Shown: in pieces, positions 32,009-41,516 of the stretch
How the letters are laid out: the number at the start of each line of letters is the position of its first letter
How positions within the stretch are numbered: position 1 is the stretch's first letter
Source of the DNA: a virus
Virus record (IMG/VR): IMGVR_UViG_3300049846_001678
Coordinates: 1 to 55,628 of that record
Length of the DNA: 55,628 nt
Direction: 5' to 3' (one strand)
Notes under the pieces: model-generated
The model's database searches: none
Told to the model about the DNA's origin: nothing
What the model saw: the letters and a program-made list of their open reading frames with translations, nothing else
Translations under genes and position numbers: made by a program

Positions 32009-32031
32009 TGTAGTTCCGACTACACTTTTTA
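32009..32031 (+). terminator. Rho-independent terminator after the capsid unit
   Basis: TGTAGT (32009-32014), loop TCCG, ACTACA (32019-32024), then CTTTTT. A compact classical hairpin-U tract terminator. Confidence 0.75.
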
Positions 32032-32054
32032 ACATTTTTAAACTATTTTAAACC

Positions 32055-32531
32055 ATGCCCGGAAGCGCCATATTAGACCCAAACAAACTCATTGATAGTT
32101 TAATCCCTATCATTGATGATATTCGTTCTAATGTTGCTGATCCTCTCGGCTGCCGTCATTTTAATGTATCTCTCGTTACCGTCCTGCCAACTCCTCGGCG
32201 CGCTGGCGACCCGTCTACGAAGACTGTTACAGAGGTTGCTTTAACACCGAAACCCCTAATAAAACCGTACGAATTCAATAACAAATTGGAGGGGTGCGGC
32301 GTCGATGAGTGGGGTCTGTTGAAGGTAGAGCAGATTTCCTTAACCTATACGGAAGATGAACTGACGGGGCGCACTAAACCGGCAGGTGCTGAATTTTATT
32401 GGAAATTAACCGAAGGTCACGGTCAGGGCGTTGTAACGAGATACTACACCATCGACAGGGACCCGTTTCCGGTTCGGGACTGCTGCCCTGGGTGGACCGT
32501 TGTTCTTCGACGCGCTAAGGATCCGGTATGA
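32055..32531 (+). CDS. Structural connector-like protein
   Basis: 158 residues, MPGSAILDPNKLIDSLIPII.... No ribosome-binding site precedes ATG 32055, which is unusual here. Beta-rich with a late DRDPFPVRDCCPGWTVVL. Its position suggests a head-closure or neck protein. ATGA overlap with the next gene. Confidence 0.55.
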   Translation: MPGSAILDPNKLIDSLIPIIDDIRSNVADPLGCRHFNVSLVTVLPTPRRAGDPSTKTVTEVALTPKPLIKPYEFNNKLEGCGVDEWGLLKVEQISLTYTEDELTGRTKPAGAEFYWKLTEGHGQGVVTRYYTIDRDPFPVRDCCPGWTVVLRRAKDPV

Positions 32532-33001
32532 GCACCTTCTCTATAAAACCGGAAGAGCTGCCCATGCGCATTAAACTGCATTTAAAGGCGGTTCAAGAGG
32601 GGGTTCGGCGCGGCATCAGGAAGGGCGCAAAAGATGCCGTAAAAGTCTTGCAAGACCGTACTCCTGTAGATACAGGTGAATTGCGGGATTCCTGGGAAAT
32701 TAAAGAAGACGCGGACTCCGTTTCTTTGGAGAACGACGCCCCTCACGCGGGGATTGTTGAGCGTGGTGCTAGACCGCATCCGGTCTCGGATGAGGGTCGG
32801 AAAAAACTGGCCGAGTGGGCTGTTAGAAAACTGGGGGTATCCCCGGAAGAGGCAGAGGGTGTCGCGTTTGCGATTGCTAAGAGGATCCGTGAGAGAGGAC
32901 AAGACCCAACATACTTTGTTAAACTAAGCCTAGACGATATGAGCCGAGCGTTGGCACAGCATATTGGTAAAGAGATATTAGATGTTTCGAGGGTCGGGTA
33001 A
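32528..33001 (+). CDS. HK97 gp10-like tail-completion protein
   Basis: 157 residues. VQEGVRRGIRKGAKDAVKVL, then DRTPVDTGELRDSWEI and HAGIVERGARPHPVS match the HK97-gp10_like family (PVDTGxLRxS, Y/HAxxxExGxxPH). Family members sit at the neck between head and tail. Overlaps both neighbours by a few bases. Confidence 0.85.
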   Translation: MSTFSIKPEELPMRIKLHLKAVQEGVRRGIRKGAKDAVKVLQDRTPVDTGELRDSWEIKEDADSVSLENDAPHAGIVERGARPHPVSDEGRKKLAEWAVRKLGVSPEEAEGVAFAIAKRIRERGQDPTYFVKLSLDDMSRALAQHIGKEILDVSRVG

Positions 33002-33594
33002 TGTCGCTAATTCGCATACGCGCTATGGAAATGCTAAAGGAAAGGGTTGAATGCACCGTTCCTAAGCTAAAAAACCGCGTATGTGCCGGCTATAATAAAC
33101 ATCCACACCATATCGACTTCCCGCACCTTTCCATCCTTAGTACGAGAGCCCGGTACTTTCCGGACCAAGCCAGCGAGCATACCTCACCGTCGCCGTCTGT
33201 CGGGGTTTTTAACCTGGGCCGTATGGAGGCGTTAATTCAACTTAAAATAGGATGCAATAGCGCCGATGAACGTTATAATCTCGAAGATGCTGTCCTTACT
33301 AATGTTTTTCTTGCGGACCTTGATCGTCCAGGGATCTGTCGCTTTAATATCCCTGATTGTGAAGGGGCTTTGGCGGCTTGGGAGTTGGAGGAAGAGGCAT
33401 GGCAAGACGAATTCGGCTTAGACAATGGCTGGTATAGCACTATCACTACAACATTGCAAATTCCTGTTCTAGTGCGTAAAGTTGGAGTATACTCAATTAA
33501 CGAGATTAGGTCGCAATTTACCGAGGATCTCGAAACCCCTTCAGTATCGCTTGATTCTGGCGCTATTGAGGAGATAATTATCGTAGAGGAGTAG
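33001..33594 (+). CDS. Tail terminator / neck protein candidate
   Basis: 197 residues between the gp10-like and sheath genes, where myoviruses encode a tail terminator. It has the mixed alpha/beta character of that group, but no diagnostic motif is visible. TAATG junction upstream. Confidence 0.55.
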   Translation: MSLIRIRAMEMLKERVECTVPKLKNRVCAGYNKHPHHIDFPHLSILSTRARYFPDQASEHTSPSPSVGVFNLGRMEALIQLKIGCNSADERYNLEDAVLTNVFLADLDRPGICRFNIPDCEGALAAWELEEEAWQDEFGLDNGWYSTITTTLQIPVLVRKVGVYSINEIRSQFTEDLETPSVSLDSGAIEEIIIVEE

Positions 33595-33597
33595 GAT

Positions 33598-35163
33598 ATG
33601 CCCGCACCATTCTTTACAACTAACCCGAGCGAGTTCACACGACTTGAAGGGTTATACATTAACGAAAAAAATCCTCCTGGTTTTATTACCGGCATCAGCC
33701 TGAATAATGTCGGCGTCTGCGGACAAACCGTTCGCGGTCCTGTCGATACGGCTGTTGAAATTGGTTCGCCGCAACGCTTTATCGAAGTGTTCGGTGGCCG
33801 CGATTACGGTGCCGGGGGCGCGTTAATCAACCAAGTTTGGCGCTTCTTGCTTAACAAGCCGTTTGGTAGCGTAACGGTTGTTCGCGCGGCTGCGGCTGCT
33901 GCCGTTAAAGCCTCCTTTACAGTGGAGACCGGCATTAACGGACTCGGTACTGCGATTGCACGTATCGATGCCTCTTCTGTTGGAACTTGGGGTAACAACG
34001 TTTATATCCGCGTCGAGGATGCGAGTGATGGAGATTCGACGCACTGGAATCTGCGCCTAAACTATCTCGGTAAAGAGACGCTATACGAGAACCTTAATAC
34101 GTCGACTGGCTACAACAATCTGACAGAAGTTGTCGGGGACGATCACGCCCGATTAATTGATATTGCCAAATTGGCCGACGGACGCCCTGCCAATTTCGCG
34201 ACGATTACAGAAGCCGGTTTCGAGGCTGCGGACACGGAAAGTACGGACCCAGTTGGTGCGAATTTTATTAAACTCGGGACAACCCTGGTAGAGTACGTTA
34301 CCGTTGCCGGAACAAATGGAACCGTTGCGGCAACCGACTACACAGCGGCTAATCGGGCCCTGGCCCAGATTACAGACCGCAAAGGTATTGCAGTTGTTGC
34401 GTACGCGGAAACTGATAATACAATCGTCGATGCTATTAATGACCAGATCGAGGTTGCTGCGGCGGCTTCGAACGACCGCATGTTTGTTATTTGGAGCGGT
34501 ACGCACGGAGATTCGCCGTCGACCGTTATGACGGATGCCGGTGGTCGTCGACATGACCGAATAATCTACTGTTACAATAGCCCCTACACACTAGACCCCG
34601 AAACGGCGGTACAGATTCAAACACCGCCCTCGGATTGGATGGCCTCGATTCTGTCACAGATCGATGTCGACATTCACCCTGGTGAAGAGGCAACGAAAGA
34701 GTTTACGGCCGGTATTACACGGCTAACAAAAGAAGACCTTACGCGTACCGACTATATTAATTTAAGGGCGGCTGGTATTTGCGCACTGGAGAATGACGAC
34801 GGCTTTGTCTTTGTGTCGGGAGTTACGACCTCTCTAACCTCTGGTAAGACAGAGATCACTCGTCGTCGTATGGCGGATTATTTGCAGCTCTCTGCGGCAA
34901 ACCGCCTGAAATTTTATGTTAAGAAAAAGAACACAACGTCAAACCGCAGTATGATGGTCGGCGAGCTTACGGCTTTCTGCCGAACACTGCAAGACGATGA
35001 GCGTATTGTCGAGGACTTCGTTATTGATAACGATACGGTCAACACGCCAACGACACGGGCTCAAGGTATAGAAAAAATCCTGTGGCGTGTGCGGTTGATT
35101 GGGCATATCCTGCACCTCGTTCTGGAAACAGAAATCGGAACCGGCGTAACGATTGAAGCATAA
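33598..35163 (+). CDS. Tail sheath protein
   Basis: 521 residues, GAGGAGTAGG site. The N-terminus GITGISLNNVGVCGQTVRGP-type pattern (visible as GFITGISLNNVGVCGQTV), GSPQRFIEVFGGRDYGAG and the C-terminal KKKNTTSNRSMMVGEL region followed by RMADYLQ-type helices match phage sheath proteins. It forms the contractile outer tail and defines this phage as a myovirus. Confidence 0.92.
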   Translation: MPAPFFTTNPSEFTRLEGLYINEKNPPGFITGISLNNVGVCGQTVRGPVDTAVEIGSPQRFIEVFGGRDYGAGGALINQVWRFLLNKPFGSVTVVRAAAAAAVKASFTVETGINGLGTAIARIDASSVGTWGNNVYIRVEDASDGDSTHWNLRLNYLGKETLYENLNTSTGYNNLTEVVGDDHARLIDIAKLADGRPANFATITEAGFEAADTESTDPVGANFIKLGTTLVEYVTVAGTNGTVAATDYTAANRALAQITDRKGIAVVAYAETDNTIVDAINDQIEVAAAASNDRMFVIWSGTHGDSPSTVMTDAGGRRHDRIIYCYNSPYTLDPETAVQIQTPPSDWMASILSQIDVDIHPGEEATKEFTAGITRLTKEDLTRTDYINLRAAGICALENDDGFVFVSGVTTSLTSGKTEITRRRMADYLQLSAANRLKFYVKKKNTTSNRSMMVGELTAFCRTLQDDERIVEDFVIDNDTVNTPTTRAQGIEKILWRVRLIGHILHLVLETEIGTGVTIEA

Positions 35164-35176
35164 GGGAGTATAGACG

Positions 35177-35617
35177 ATGAGCGCACGCATTAGAGGACAA
35201 GAAGCGGTAGTCAGTTTCGCGGTAGCGGGAATTGGCCCACTTTCCGGATCCTTTACAAAAATTAAGGATTTTACGGCCACCCCGAGAACGGATTTGGTAG
35301 AGACGGACTACCTCGGGGAAACCTTTACTGACCTCGATGTTCAACATCAGGGTTGGGATTTCTCTTTCACGTTAGACGAAGAGGACGGAAAGTCTTTGGA
35401 GTACATCGCTCAGTTGATGAGCAACGAAGAGAACAATGTCGCCCCCGCCAGTGTTATGATGCAGGTGGTTTTTAATTACCGAAAGTCTGGCGAAGCAACA
35501 AAGAGCATGACTTTTAGTGACGTTGTAATGAAGGCAAACGACATTAACTTGTCGGGTCGAAAGGACTATATTAGCTCGTCCTACGAAGGAAAAGCGAAAC
35601 GTTGCGATATTAAGTAA
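35177..35617 (+). CDS. Tail tube protein
   Basis: 146 residues directly after the sheath gene, GGGAG site. Beta-rich, with LSGSFTKIKDFTATPRTDLV-like strands and DLDVQHQGWDFSFTLDEEDG, consistent with the inner tube of contractile tails. Confidence 0.85.
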   Translation: MSARIRGQEAVVSFAVAGIGPLSGSFTKIKDFTATPRTDLVETDYLGETFTDLDVQHQGWDFSFTLDEEDGKSLEYIAQLMSNEENNVAPASVMMQVVFNYRKSGEATKSMTFSDVVMKANDINLSGRKDYISSSYEGKAKRCDIK

Positions 35618-35635
35618 TCACACAGGAGACAAAAA

Positions 35636-36013
35636 ATGGCACAGAGTGAGTTGAGACACAGGCGATATCAGTTGCCTACGGGGTGTAGCTGTTCTGAAGT
35701 TATCATGCGGGAAACCTGCGGAATAGACGAACAAAAAGCGGCCAGCATTGTTGACTCGAAGCAGGGCCTAACGGCCCTTGGTGCGGAGTTAATTAGACTG
35801 AGCATTGTTGCTGTCAATGGGCAGGCCGTTCTGCAACCATATTTGGCGTTCGACGAGTGGAACACGAAGACAAGAAATCTTGTCATTGGTTTCTATGAAG
35901 AGCTGAATACAATCCCGGCGGCCGAGTTGGAGCTTTTAAAGGTAGCCAGTTCAGATCTGAGTCCCGACGAGCTGGCCGAGACATTAGGGATACTGAGGAA
36001 AGAGAAGGTTTAG
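35636..36013 (+). CDS. Tail assembly chaperone (G-type product)
   Basis: 125 residues, AGGAG site. It lies between tube and tape measure, the standard place for the chaperone pair. The codons for LLK contain the slippery heptamer T TTA AAG at 35935-35941, in frame, allowing a -1 shift into a longer product. Confidence 0.8.
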   Translation: MAQSELRHRRYQLPTGCSCSEVIMRETCGIDEQKAASIVDSKQGLTALGAELIRLSIVAVNGQAVLQPYLAFDEWNTKTRNLVIGFYEELNTIPAAELELLKVASSDLSPDELAETLGILRKEKV

Positions 36014-36207
36014 TCGCTTATAGAGTGCGGCGCTATCTGCTTCGTGAATGGATACGGGCAGCAAGGGAAACGAAGGGCGCAGTAACTTGGTCGGAGTACC
36101 TTAGTTATCCAATAAAGCATAGATACCTGTTACACTATGAGTTAACAGCGTTAATCGAGGAAATGGAAGATTCCTACGCTGTAGAAAAGCAGAAGGCAGG
36201 TATTTAG
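35636..36207 (+). CDS. Tail assembly chaperone, frameshifted (GT-type product)
   Basis: A -1 shift at T TTA AAG (35935-35941) joins the first 102 residues to 88 more from the -1 frame, which is open without a stop from 35941 to 36207 and codes ...VAYRVRRYLLREWIRAARET... The second frame has no good start of its own (GTG 36025 lacks a site). Two chaperone products from one locus are the rule in long-tailed phages. The frame analysis is direct; the shift efficiency is inferred. Confidence 0.75.
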
Positions 36208-37931
36208 TGGCTGCAACAACCGTTTATGACCTAAAAGTACGCGTTACACTGAGCGACCAGGCCTCAAAAGGGGTGGCCGCTGTAGGCCGATCTGCGTCTC
36301 GGTCTGCTGTTGGCATCGCCTCGCTGACAAAATCCGTTCTAAGGCTGCGCAATATCCTGGCTGGTGGGCTGGCGGTAAAGGTATTTAAAGATAATATCAT
36401 TGATGCGGCGGCTGGTGTGGAACAGACCCAGACCGCCTTAGCAGGTATACTGCGTCTCCAATTCGGTGAGTCCCTTGGTAATAGTGTTAAAAAGGCGGGC
36501 GAGTTTGTACGCCAATTGAGCCAGGACGCCGAGAAGTCTACCGAGCCGATTGCGGAGTATGTGCACCTCGGAAAGACTTTATTGCCCACCCTGGCGCGTC
36601 AGAAGGTCGGTTTAAGCGACATTCGGGAAATTGTCAGCGGGACCGCAACCGCTGCGAAGGCTTTGGGATTGGAGACGGAAGAGGCGGGGGCGCAGCTAAA
36701 CCGAGCCTTCTCCGGTAAGGCCGGTCGTGGTGACCAATTGACCCAGCAGCTATTGGCTTCTGTCGGGGTTAGTCAGAAGCAGTTCAATAAGCTCATGCAG
36801 GTTAACTCAAAGCGAGGTATTGAGATCCTGCGCCGAGGCCTTCTGCATCCTGCCTTCGCCGAGGTAGCCGCACTTCAAGACCAGACATTTAACGGTGTTG
36901 TCTCTAATATAAAGGCCGTATTTCAGAATTTCTTCGTCAAGGTCGGTGGCCCTTTTATAAAAGTTTTTGCAGTAGAACTACAAAAAGTTGTTACTTATTT
37001 TGAACAGAATCAAACCAAAATAACACAATTTGCGCACGACTTTACATCAACGCTTATTCGTGGGTTAGATGTTGCAGCTAAGGTGTTCTCTTTTATTGCT
37101 GAACACAAAGACCTATTAATGGCCTTGGCTAAAGCAGCGTTGATAACAAAAGTTGCAGGGGGGCTGGCTAACACAGTCGGCGGATTTGCGGGAACTTCCG
37201 ATAAGGGCCTGTTAGGTGCCGTTAATGGAATAACTAAACAACTGGCCAGGGGAATAATAATTCTTGGTTTTGTAGATGCAGCCGCGAATGCCGTGGCCGA
37301 TATCGTACTCGCCGGACGCGATAAGGAATTGGCAGCAAAATCTCGGGGTGCCGGGTTGGCCTCCCAGTTTGGTGATTTCCGTCGGCGGGGAGTGGCCGCT
37401 ACGGCCGACGAGATGCGGTCTGCAAAAGCCCTGGGGGTAACAACAGAAGCTCTGCGAGCGAAAAACTTATTAAAAACAGCGCGTAGTGAGGGTGTGGTTG
37501 GTGGCGCTCTGGGTACAGACTTTAAGGCCGCGGCGGCTGTTCAGATGTTCGGTGTCCAGGAAATCGATTCTCGTGCGGCAGCCGTCTTGGCGAGCGCGAA
37601 ATCTGTTGAAGACTTTGGGCTTCTGGTCCGTCAGCAATGGGAAAACCTCGGTGGTACGGGCGATAAACTACTACAATTCTCCGAGGGTTTATCCAAGGCT
37701 ATTGCTCTGCAAAACGAGTTCGGTTTGAACTTAAACTACGTTCCGACAATGCCAGGTACGAAGCAGGGGGAGCGGAAAGATAGTGGTGGTCCGCCCCGTA
37801 TCAGCGTAAACATAAACCGGGTTGAGGTTACGTCCGACGACCCAGACCGCTTTGCCTTTAATATGGTCAACGCCTTCCAGGCTTACACTAAAAGTCCGGG
37901 GCAGGCATCCAATGCGACAAGGCCTGGATAA
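36207..37931 (+). CDS. Tail tape measure protein
   Basis: 574 residues, GTG start overlapping the previous stop, AAGGCAGG site. Gly/Ala-rich helical N-terminus (SDQASKGVAAVGRSASRSAV), a central hydrophobic segment, and position after the chaperones fit a tape measure protein. At about 1.5 angstrom per residue it predicts a tail of roughly 85 nm. Confidence 0.85.
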   Translation: MAATTVYDLKVRVTLSDQASKGVAAVGRSASRSAVGIASLTKSVLRLRNILAGGLAVKVFKDNIIDAAAGVEQTQTALAGILRLQFGESLGNSVKKAGEFVRQLSQDAEKSTEPIAEYVHLGKTLLPTLARQKVGLSDIREIVSGTATAAKALGLETEEAGAQLNRAFSGKAGRGDQLTQQLLASVGVSQKQFNKLMQVNSKRGIEILRRGLLHPAFAEVAALQDQTFNGVVSNIKAVFQNFFVKVGGPFIKVFAVELQKVVTYFEQNQTKITQFAHDFTSTLIRGLDVAAKVFSFIAEHKDLLMALAKAALITKVAGGLANTVGGFAGTSDKGLLGAVNGITKQLARGIIILGFVDAAANAVADIVLAGRDKELAAKSRGAGLASQFGDFRRRGVAATADEMRSAKALGVTTEALRAKNLLKTARSEGVVGGALGTDFKAAAAVQMFGVQEIDSRAAAVLASAKSVEDFGLLVRQQWENLGGTGDKLLQFSEGLSKAIALQNEFGLNLNYVPTMPGTKQGERKDSGGPPRISVNINRVEVTSDDPDRFAFNMVNAFQAYTKSPGQASNATRPG

Positions 37932-39022
37932 TGGGAAAGTTTGTTATTCAAGAAAACGCCGTCGGTAAGAATCTTGTAGGCAATAACGCACAGCCTATCA
38001 AGATCGAATTCGAGGTTTCAAAAAAGAGCATGCCGGTTGCTCCTTGGTCTTTTGGTATTCAACAAAGGACAGCGCGCACGGACTACCCAGGGTCACAAGT
38101 TCCTACAGAACAGATCCTCGGATGGAACTTCACTCCGTTTACATTGTCTGGCCGTTTAGATGATCGCTACAACAGTCCGGGTTATGCGATGGAGACACAA
38201 CGCCTCATTGAGCTTCTCGTTCAAAGAGGCAACCCCACAACGTTCTCCTGGGCCGCTGACGGTGCGGGAGAGATTTTAACTATTGATGGAATAGCCGTTG
38301 AAGCGAATTTCGATGTTCGTCGTCAATGGGATATCGGGTATTCAATAACCGTTTCTCCGCACATTCGCAGTAAAGAAACGACCATTATCGCGTTACCTTT
38401 CGAGCAACCAAAGAGCGCCTCACAGTACCAAAAAGACTTACAAGAAAAGTTAGCACAACTCCAGTCCCTTTCAGAAACGGCTGCGGAACTGGATACAACA
38501 CTTCTGACTAAGGGCAGACGTTTCGCGGATGTTGTAGACCAGCTGAAGGACCTCAAACGGGGAATCGAAGAAATTGTGTTCGCGATTCAGATCGGGGGCA
38601 CGGGAAGCGTTCCTGAACTTGCTCTAACCGTATTAAACGTTAGTAATCGATTCTTCGATGTGGCAAAGGTCGGTGCCAATTTGTCCGACTTACTGAAAGA
38701 TGCAAACAGTAACGACGACCTGATGTATATAACAAATGCAGCGAAGGCAATGGACTATGACTTCTGGGCAAAAGAGACCGCCTTTGTTGCTCGTTCGATG
38801 ATTTTCTTTGGTATCGATAACGCGACAACGCTTAAGAAGCAAGCCGAACCGGATGCGAAACGGCTGTATAGACCGAAAGCCGGGGAATCACTATATGGCA
38901 TTTCTAATCGTTTCTATGGGAATCCGCATAGTTGGAATGTAATTGCAGAACGCAATAAACTGTCCGATTTTATTCTAACAGGTGATGAGTTGTTAGTTAT
39001 TCCGGATGTAGCGAGGCGCTAA
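37931..39022 (+). CDS. Tail/baseplate protein with C-terminal LysM domain
   Basis: 363 residues. The N-terminal ~230 residues resemble tail proteins found after the tape measure; the C-terminus KAGESLYGISNRFYGNPHSW then NVIAERNKLSDF...LVIPD is a LysM peptidoglycan-binding domain. It probably joins tail tube and baseplate and helps contact the cell wall. Confidence 0.8.
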   Translation: MGKFVIQENAVGKNLVGNNAQPIKIEFEVSKKSMPVAPWSFGIQQRTARTDYPGSQVPTEQILGWNFTPFTLSGRLDDRYNSPGYAMETQRLIELLVQRGNPTTFSWAADGAGEILTIDGIAVEANFDVRRQWDIGYSITVSPHIRSKETTIIALPFEQPKSASQYQKDLQEKLAQLQSLSETAAELDTTLLTKGRRFADVVDQLKDLKRGIEEIVFAIQIGGTGSVPELALTVLNVSNRFFDVAKVGANLSDLLKDANSNDDLMYITNAAKAMDYDFWAKETAFVARSMIFFGIDNATTLKKQAEPDAKRLYRPKAGESLYGISNRFYGNPHSWNVIAERNKLSDFILTGDELLVIPDVARR

Positions 39023-40395
39023 TGCCAACGACTAGTGCCGCAGCGCCTCAGCTAACAAACGAAACGAAAGACAAAAACAGGGTTTACTACCCCGCCGCAC
39101 AAGCATTCTTTGTCGTCGCCTTTGAGAACTACGATTTAAAAAACCCGGACCGTGGTCGTGGTTTTACAATCATTCCAAAACGCTTCACCATACACATCAA
39201 CAGTTATCACAAAGCGGACGAATTTGAGATTGTATGCGACGCCGATCGGTTCCCCGTTACACCAGAATCCGTTCGGGCCGGGGGTGTAGAAATAAGGTTG
39301 TTTCAAACCGAGGGCCTGGATGAGCAGCAGCGAGACCCGAGGTTCTTTCAAGTGGATGGGGTACGGCCTACGATAACTGGCCTTTTCGACGACCTGTCGT
39401 TGTCCTTTTCCGACACCGGACGCGAAGTGCGTGCCACCGGCAAAGACTATACCGCACTGTTTGTGGCAAAAGACTATGATAGAAAAACTAGGGTTTCGGC
39501 CGGTAAAACACTGGATGTCGCGCTCACCCAGCTCATGAAGGCTGTTCCAGGGGCAGAGGAGATGCGCGTTACAGTAGAATCGGACGAAGGCATGCCGGTA
39601 CTGGGACGCGACGATGGTGCCGTTAATCGGAAATACGTTCGCCTAAACGGGAAGACCTACTGGGATGTAATGTATGAACTCGCGGATCGGTACGGATTTA
39701 AGATATTTGTGCGCGGTTTAGAGGTTATCGTGACTAAACCGCACTACTATGAAAGTTTACGGAGCGACCCGTATTCCCTTTCGTGGGGCGACAATATCTT
39801 TTCGATCGAAGCCAGTAGAAAAATGGCCAAGGAACGTGTTCCTGTCGTGAGGGTTCGATCATACGATTCAAAGAAGAGAATCACACACTTCGGCGAATTT
39901 CCTAAAGACAAACAACAGGTTAGGGCACTTTCAACCGGCGGGGCCGACAATCCGGAAGTTGAAGTGCTGACGTTTACCTTGCCGGGTATTACAAGCAAAA
40001 AAGTACTTGAACGCGCCGCCCAGACATACCATAACTTAGTTGGACGGGGAGAACAGACGTTGGTTGTAGAGACTCGAGACTTGAGAGACTTAAACGGAAA
40101 GGACATGCTCCAACTGGATGTAGGAATGCCAGTTTCCATTTCCTTTAGACCGTATACACTAGACCTACTGGAAAATCTTCCCTTTGAAGAACGTGTTGGA
40201 AGATTGGTATCCTTGTACCAGTACCCCCAGGACGTTGCATCTAAGATATCCGAAGCTATAGAACGGACAAACTTCTTTAGACGACCAATGCGTGTAAAAG
40301 AGATTACTTATGACTGGGATGTTGAGTCCGGTTTGAACATTACCCTTGAGCTGCAAAACTATGTTAATGTTGATTTAGTTGAGAATAAAGAATGA
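39022..40395 (+). CDS. Baseplate hub protein (P2 gpD / T4 gp27-like)
   Basis: 457 residues, TAATG junction. The order LysM protein, hub, spike, wedge, and beta-rich sequence with a C-terminal KEITYDWDVESGLNITLELQN pattern fit the late control gene D/gp27 group. Trimeric hub that connects tube and spike. Confidence 0.78.
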   Translation: MPTTSAAAPQLTNETKDKNRVYYPAAQAFFVVAFENYDLKNPDRGRGFTIIPKRFTIHINSYHKADEFEIVCDADRFPVTPESVRAGGVEIRLFQTEGLDEQQRDPRFFQVDGVRPTITGLFDDLSLSFSDTGREVRATGKDYTALFVAKDYDRKTRVSAGKTLDVALTQLMKAVPGAEEMRVTVESDEGMPVLGRDDGAVNRKYVRLNGKTYWDVMYELADRYGFKIFVRGLEVIVTKPHYYESLRSDPYSLSWGDNIFSIEASRKMAKERVPVVRVRSYDSKKRITHFGEFPKDKQQVRALSTGGADNPEVEVLTFTLPGITSKKVLERAAQTYHNLVGRGEQTLVVETRDLRDLNGKDMLQLDVGMPVSISFRPYTLDLLENLPFEERVGRLVSLYQYPQDVASKISEAIERTNFFRRPMRVKEITYDWDVESGLNITLELQNYVNVDLVENKE

Positions 40396-41015
40396 AAACT
40401 CGGCGACGAACACGACTACCCTCTGGGTCCAGGGGGCTTGACTTAACGGCGATGAAAGAGGCGCTGAAGGACGGGCGTTGTTGGTCCTGTTTCGGTATCG
40501 TCCGTGCTAGTGAAGACGGGAGCGTATTCGAAATTGCCGGGGATGACGTCTTGGTTGAAGTGGAATTGCAACCGAATGAAGAGCGCATAACGGCCCGCTT
40601 GGGGTCGGTGGCGGGGGGACCTGGACGTGGCGTTTGGGCCGTGCCTCCGGAGGGCACGGAAGTGGCCGTTTTGGTACCGGACGGAGACCCGGCTTTTATG
40701 CCAGTTATCGTTGCCACACTTACTTCCGGGGAGACTCCGGCGGATTTGGATGAAACAACTGTCGTAATCGCTAATAATCTAGGCGATATAGCGGTTATAC
40801 CGAGTGGTGATGTATCTTTAGGTGAGGCCGGGGCTACCGAGCAGGCTCTGCGTGGTAATAGCTTCCAAACAAAATTCAATACGTTAGTTACTGCCTATAA
40901 CGCTCATACGCACGCTATAGCAGGAGCAGTAGGAACGGCGTCCCCTCCGAACAATGCTAGTCCGACGTTCGCGTCAACAGCCGCAGAACTATCGCCGAAT
41001 GTGAGGGTGAAATAA
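40392..41015 (+). CDS. Baseplate spike protein (gpV / gp5-like OB fold)
   Basis: 207 residues, ATGA overlap. An OB-like part (FGIVRASEDGSVFEIAGDDV ... PPEGTEVAVLVPDGD) is followed by the spike tip with YNAHTHAIAGAVG, a His-x-His pattern that binds a metal at the tip of such spikes. It pierces the outer envelope on contraction. Confidence 0.82.
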   Translation: MKTRRRTRLPSGSRGLDLTAMKEALKDGRCWSCFGIVRASEDGSVFEIAGDDVLVEVELQPNEERITARLGSVAGGPGRGVWAVPPEGTEVAVLVPDGDPAFMPVIVATLTSGETPADLDETTVVIANNLGDIAVIPSGDVSLGEAGATEQALRGNSFQTKFNTLVTAYNAHTHAIAGAVGTASPPNNASPTFASTAAELSPNVRVK

Positions 41016-41512
41016 TGGCTTGGGGTAATGAAGTTTGGAATCAGTACGATTGGGGAAACGAAAGCCCGCTGCGTGTTGGTCCGCCGAATAATCGGTTCAC
41101 TCCAGGACAAGCTGCGCAGGCGCGCGTTCTCGGCAAGGACCTTTTTTTCGAGAACGATTATGATGTCACCCCTCACGGGGATTATGTGTTGATCGACGGG
41201 TTGCGTGCGTTGCGCCAGTCCATCTTGCATCGTATTATCACCCGGCAGGGGGAATTTAAAACCCGCCCGCAATACGGCGTCGGATTACGGGATTTCGTTA
41301 AGAAACCGATGAATCCTACCAATTTGGGTCTAATAAAGCGTAAAATTACCGAACAATTGGCGCGGGAACCAAGAATAGAAGAGGTGTTAGCGGTTATCGT
41401 ACAGCCGGAAGACACAACCCTTAAGGTTTCTGTGGCTATTCGTGCGGCAGGGAAAGCCCTAACGCTGCAGCCTTTTGTATTTGACGCGGTAGGGAATCCG
41501 ATTGGAGAATAA
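41015..41512 (+). CDS. Baseplate wedge protein (gpW / gp25-like)
   Basis: 165 residues. DGLRALRQSILHRIITRQGE and RPQYGVGLRDFV match the gp25/gpW family. It is the conserved core of the baseplate wedge and initiates sheath assembly. TAATG junction. Confidence 0.87.
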   Translation: MAWGNEVWNQYDWGNESPLRVGPPNNRFTPGQAAQARVLGKDLFFENDYDVTPHGDYVLIDGLRALRQSILHRIITRQGEFKTRPQYGVGLRDFVKKPMNPTNLGLIKRKITEQLAREPRIEEVLAVIVQPEDTTLKVSVAIRAAGKALTLQPFVFDAVGNPIGE

Positions 41513-41516
41513 GTAA

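Noticed and set aside
31907-32032. Small ORF downstream of the connector gene
   Set aside because: It covers the terminator hairpins and overlaps the previous gene; the sequence reads as RNA structure rather than protein.
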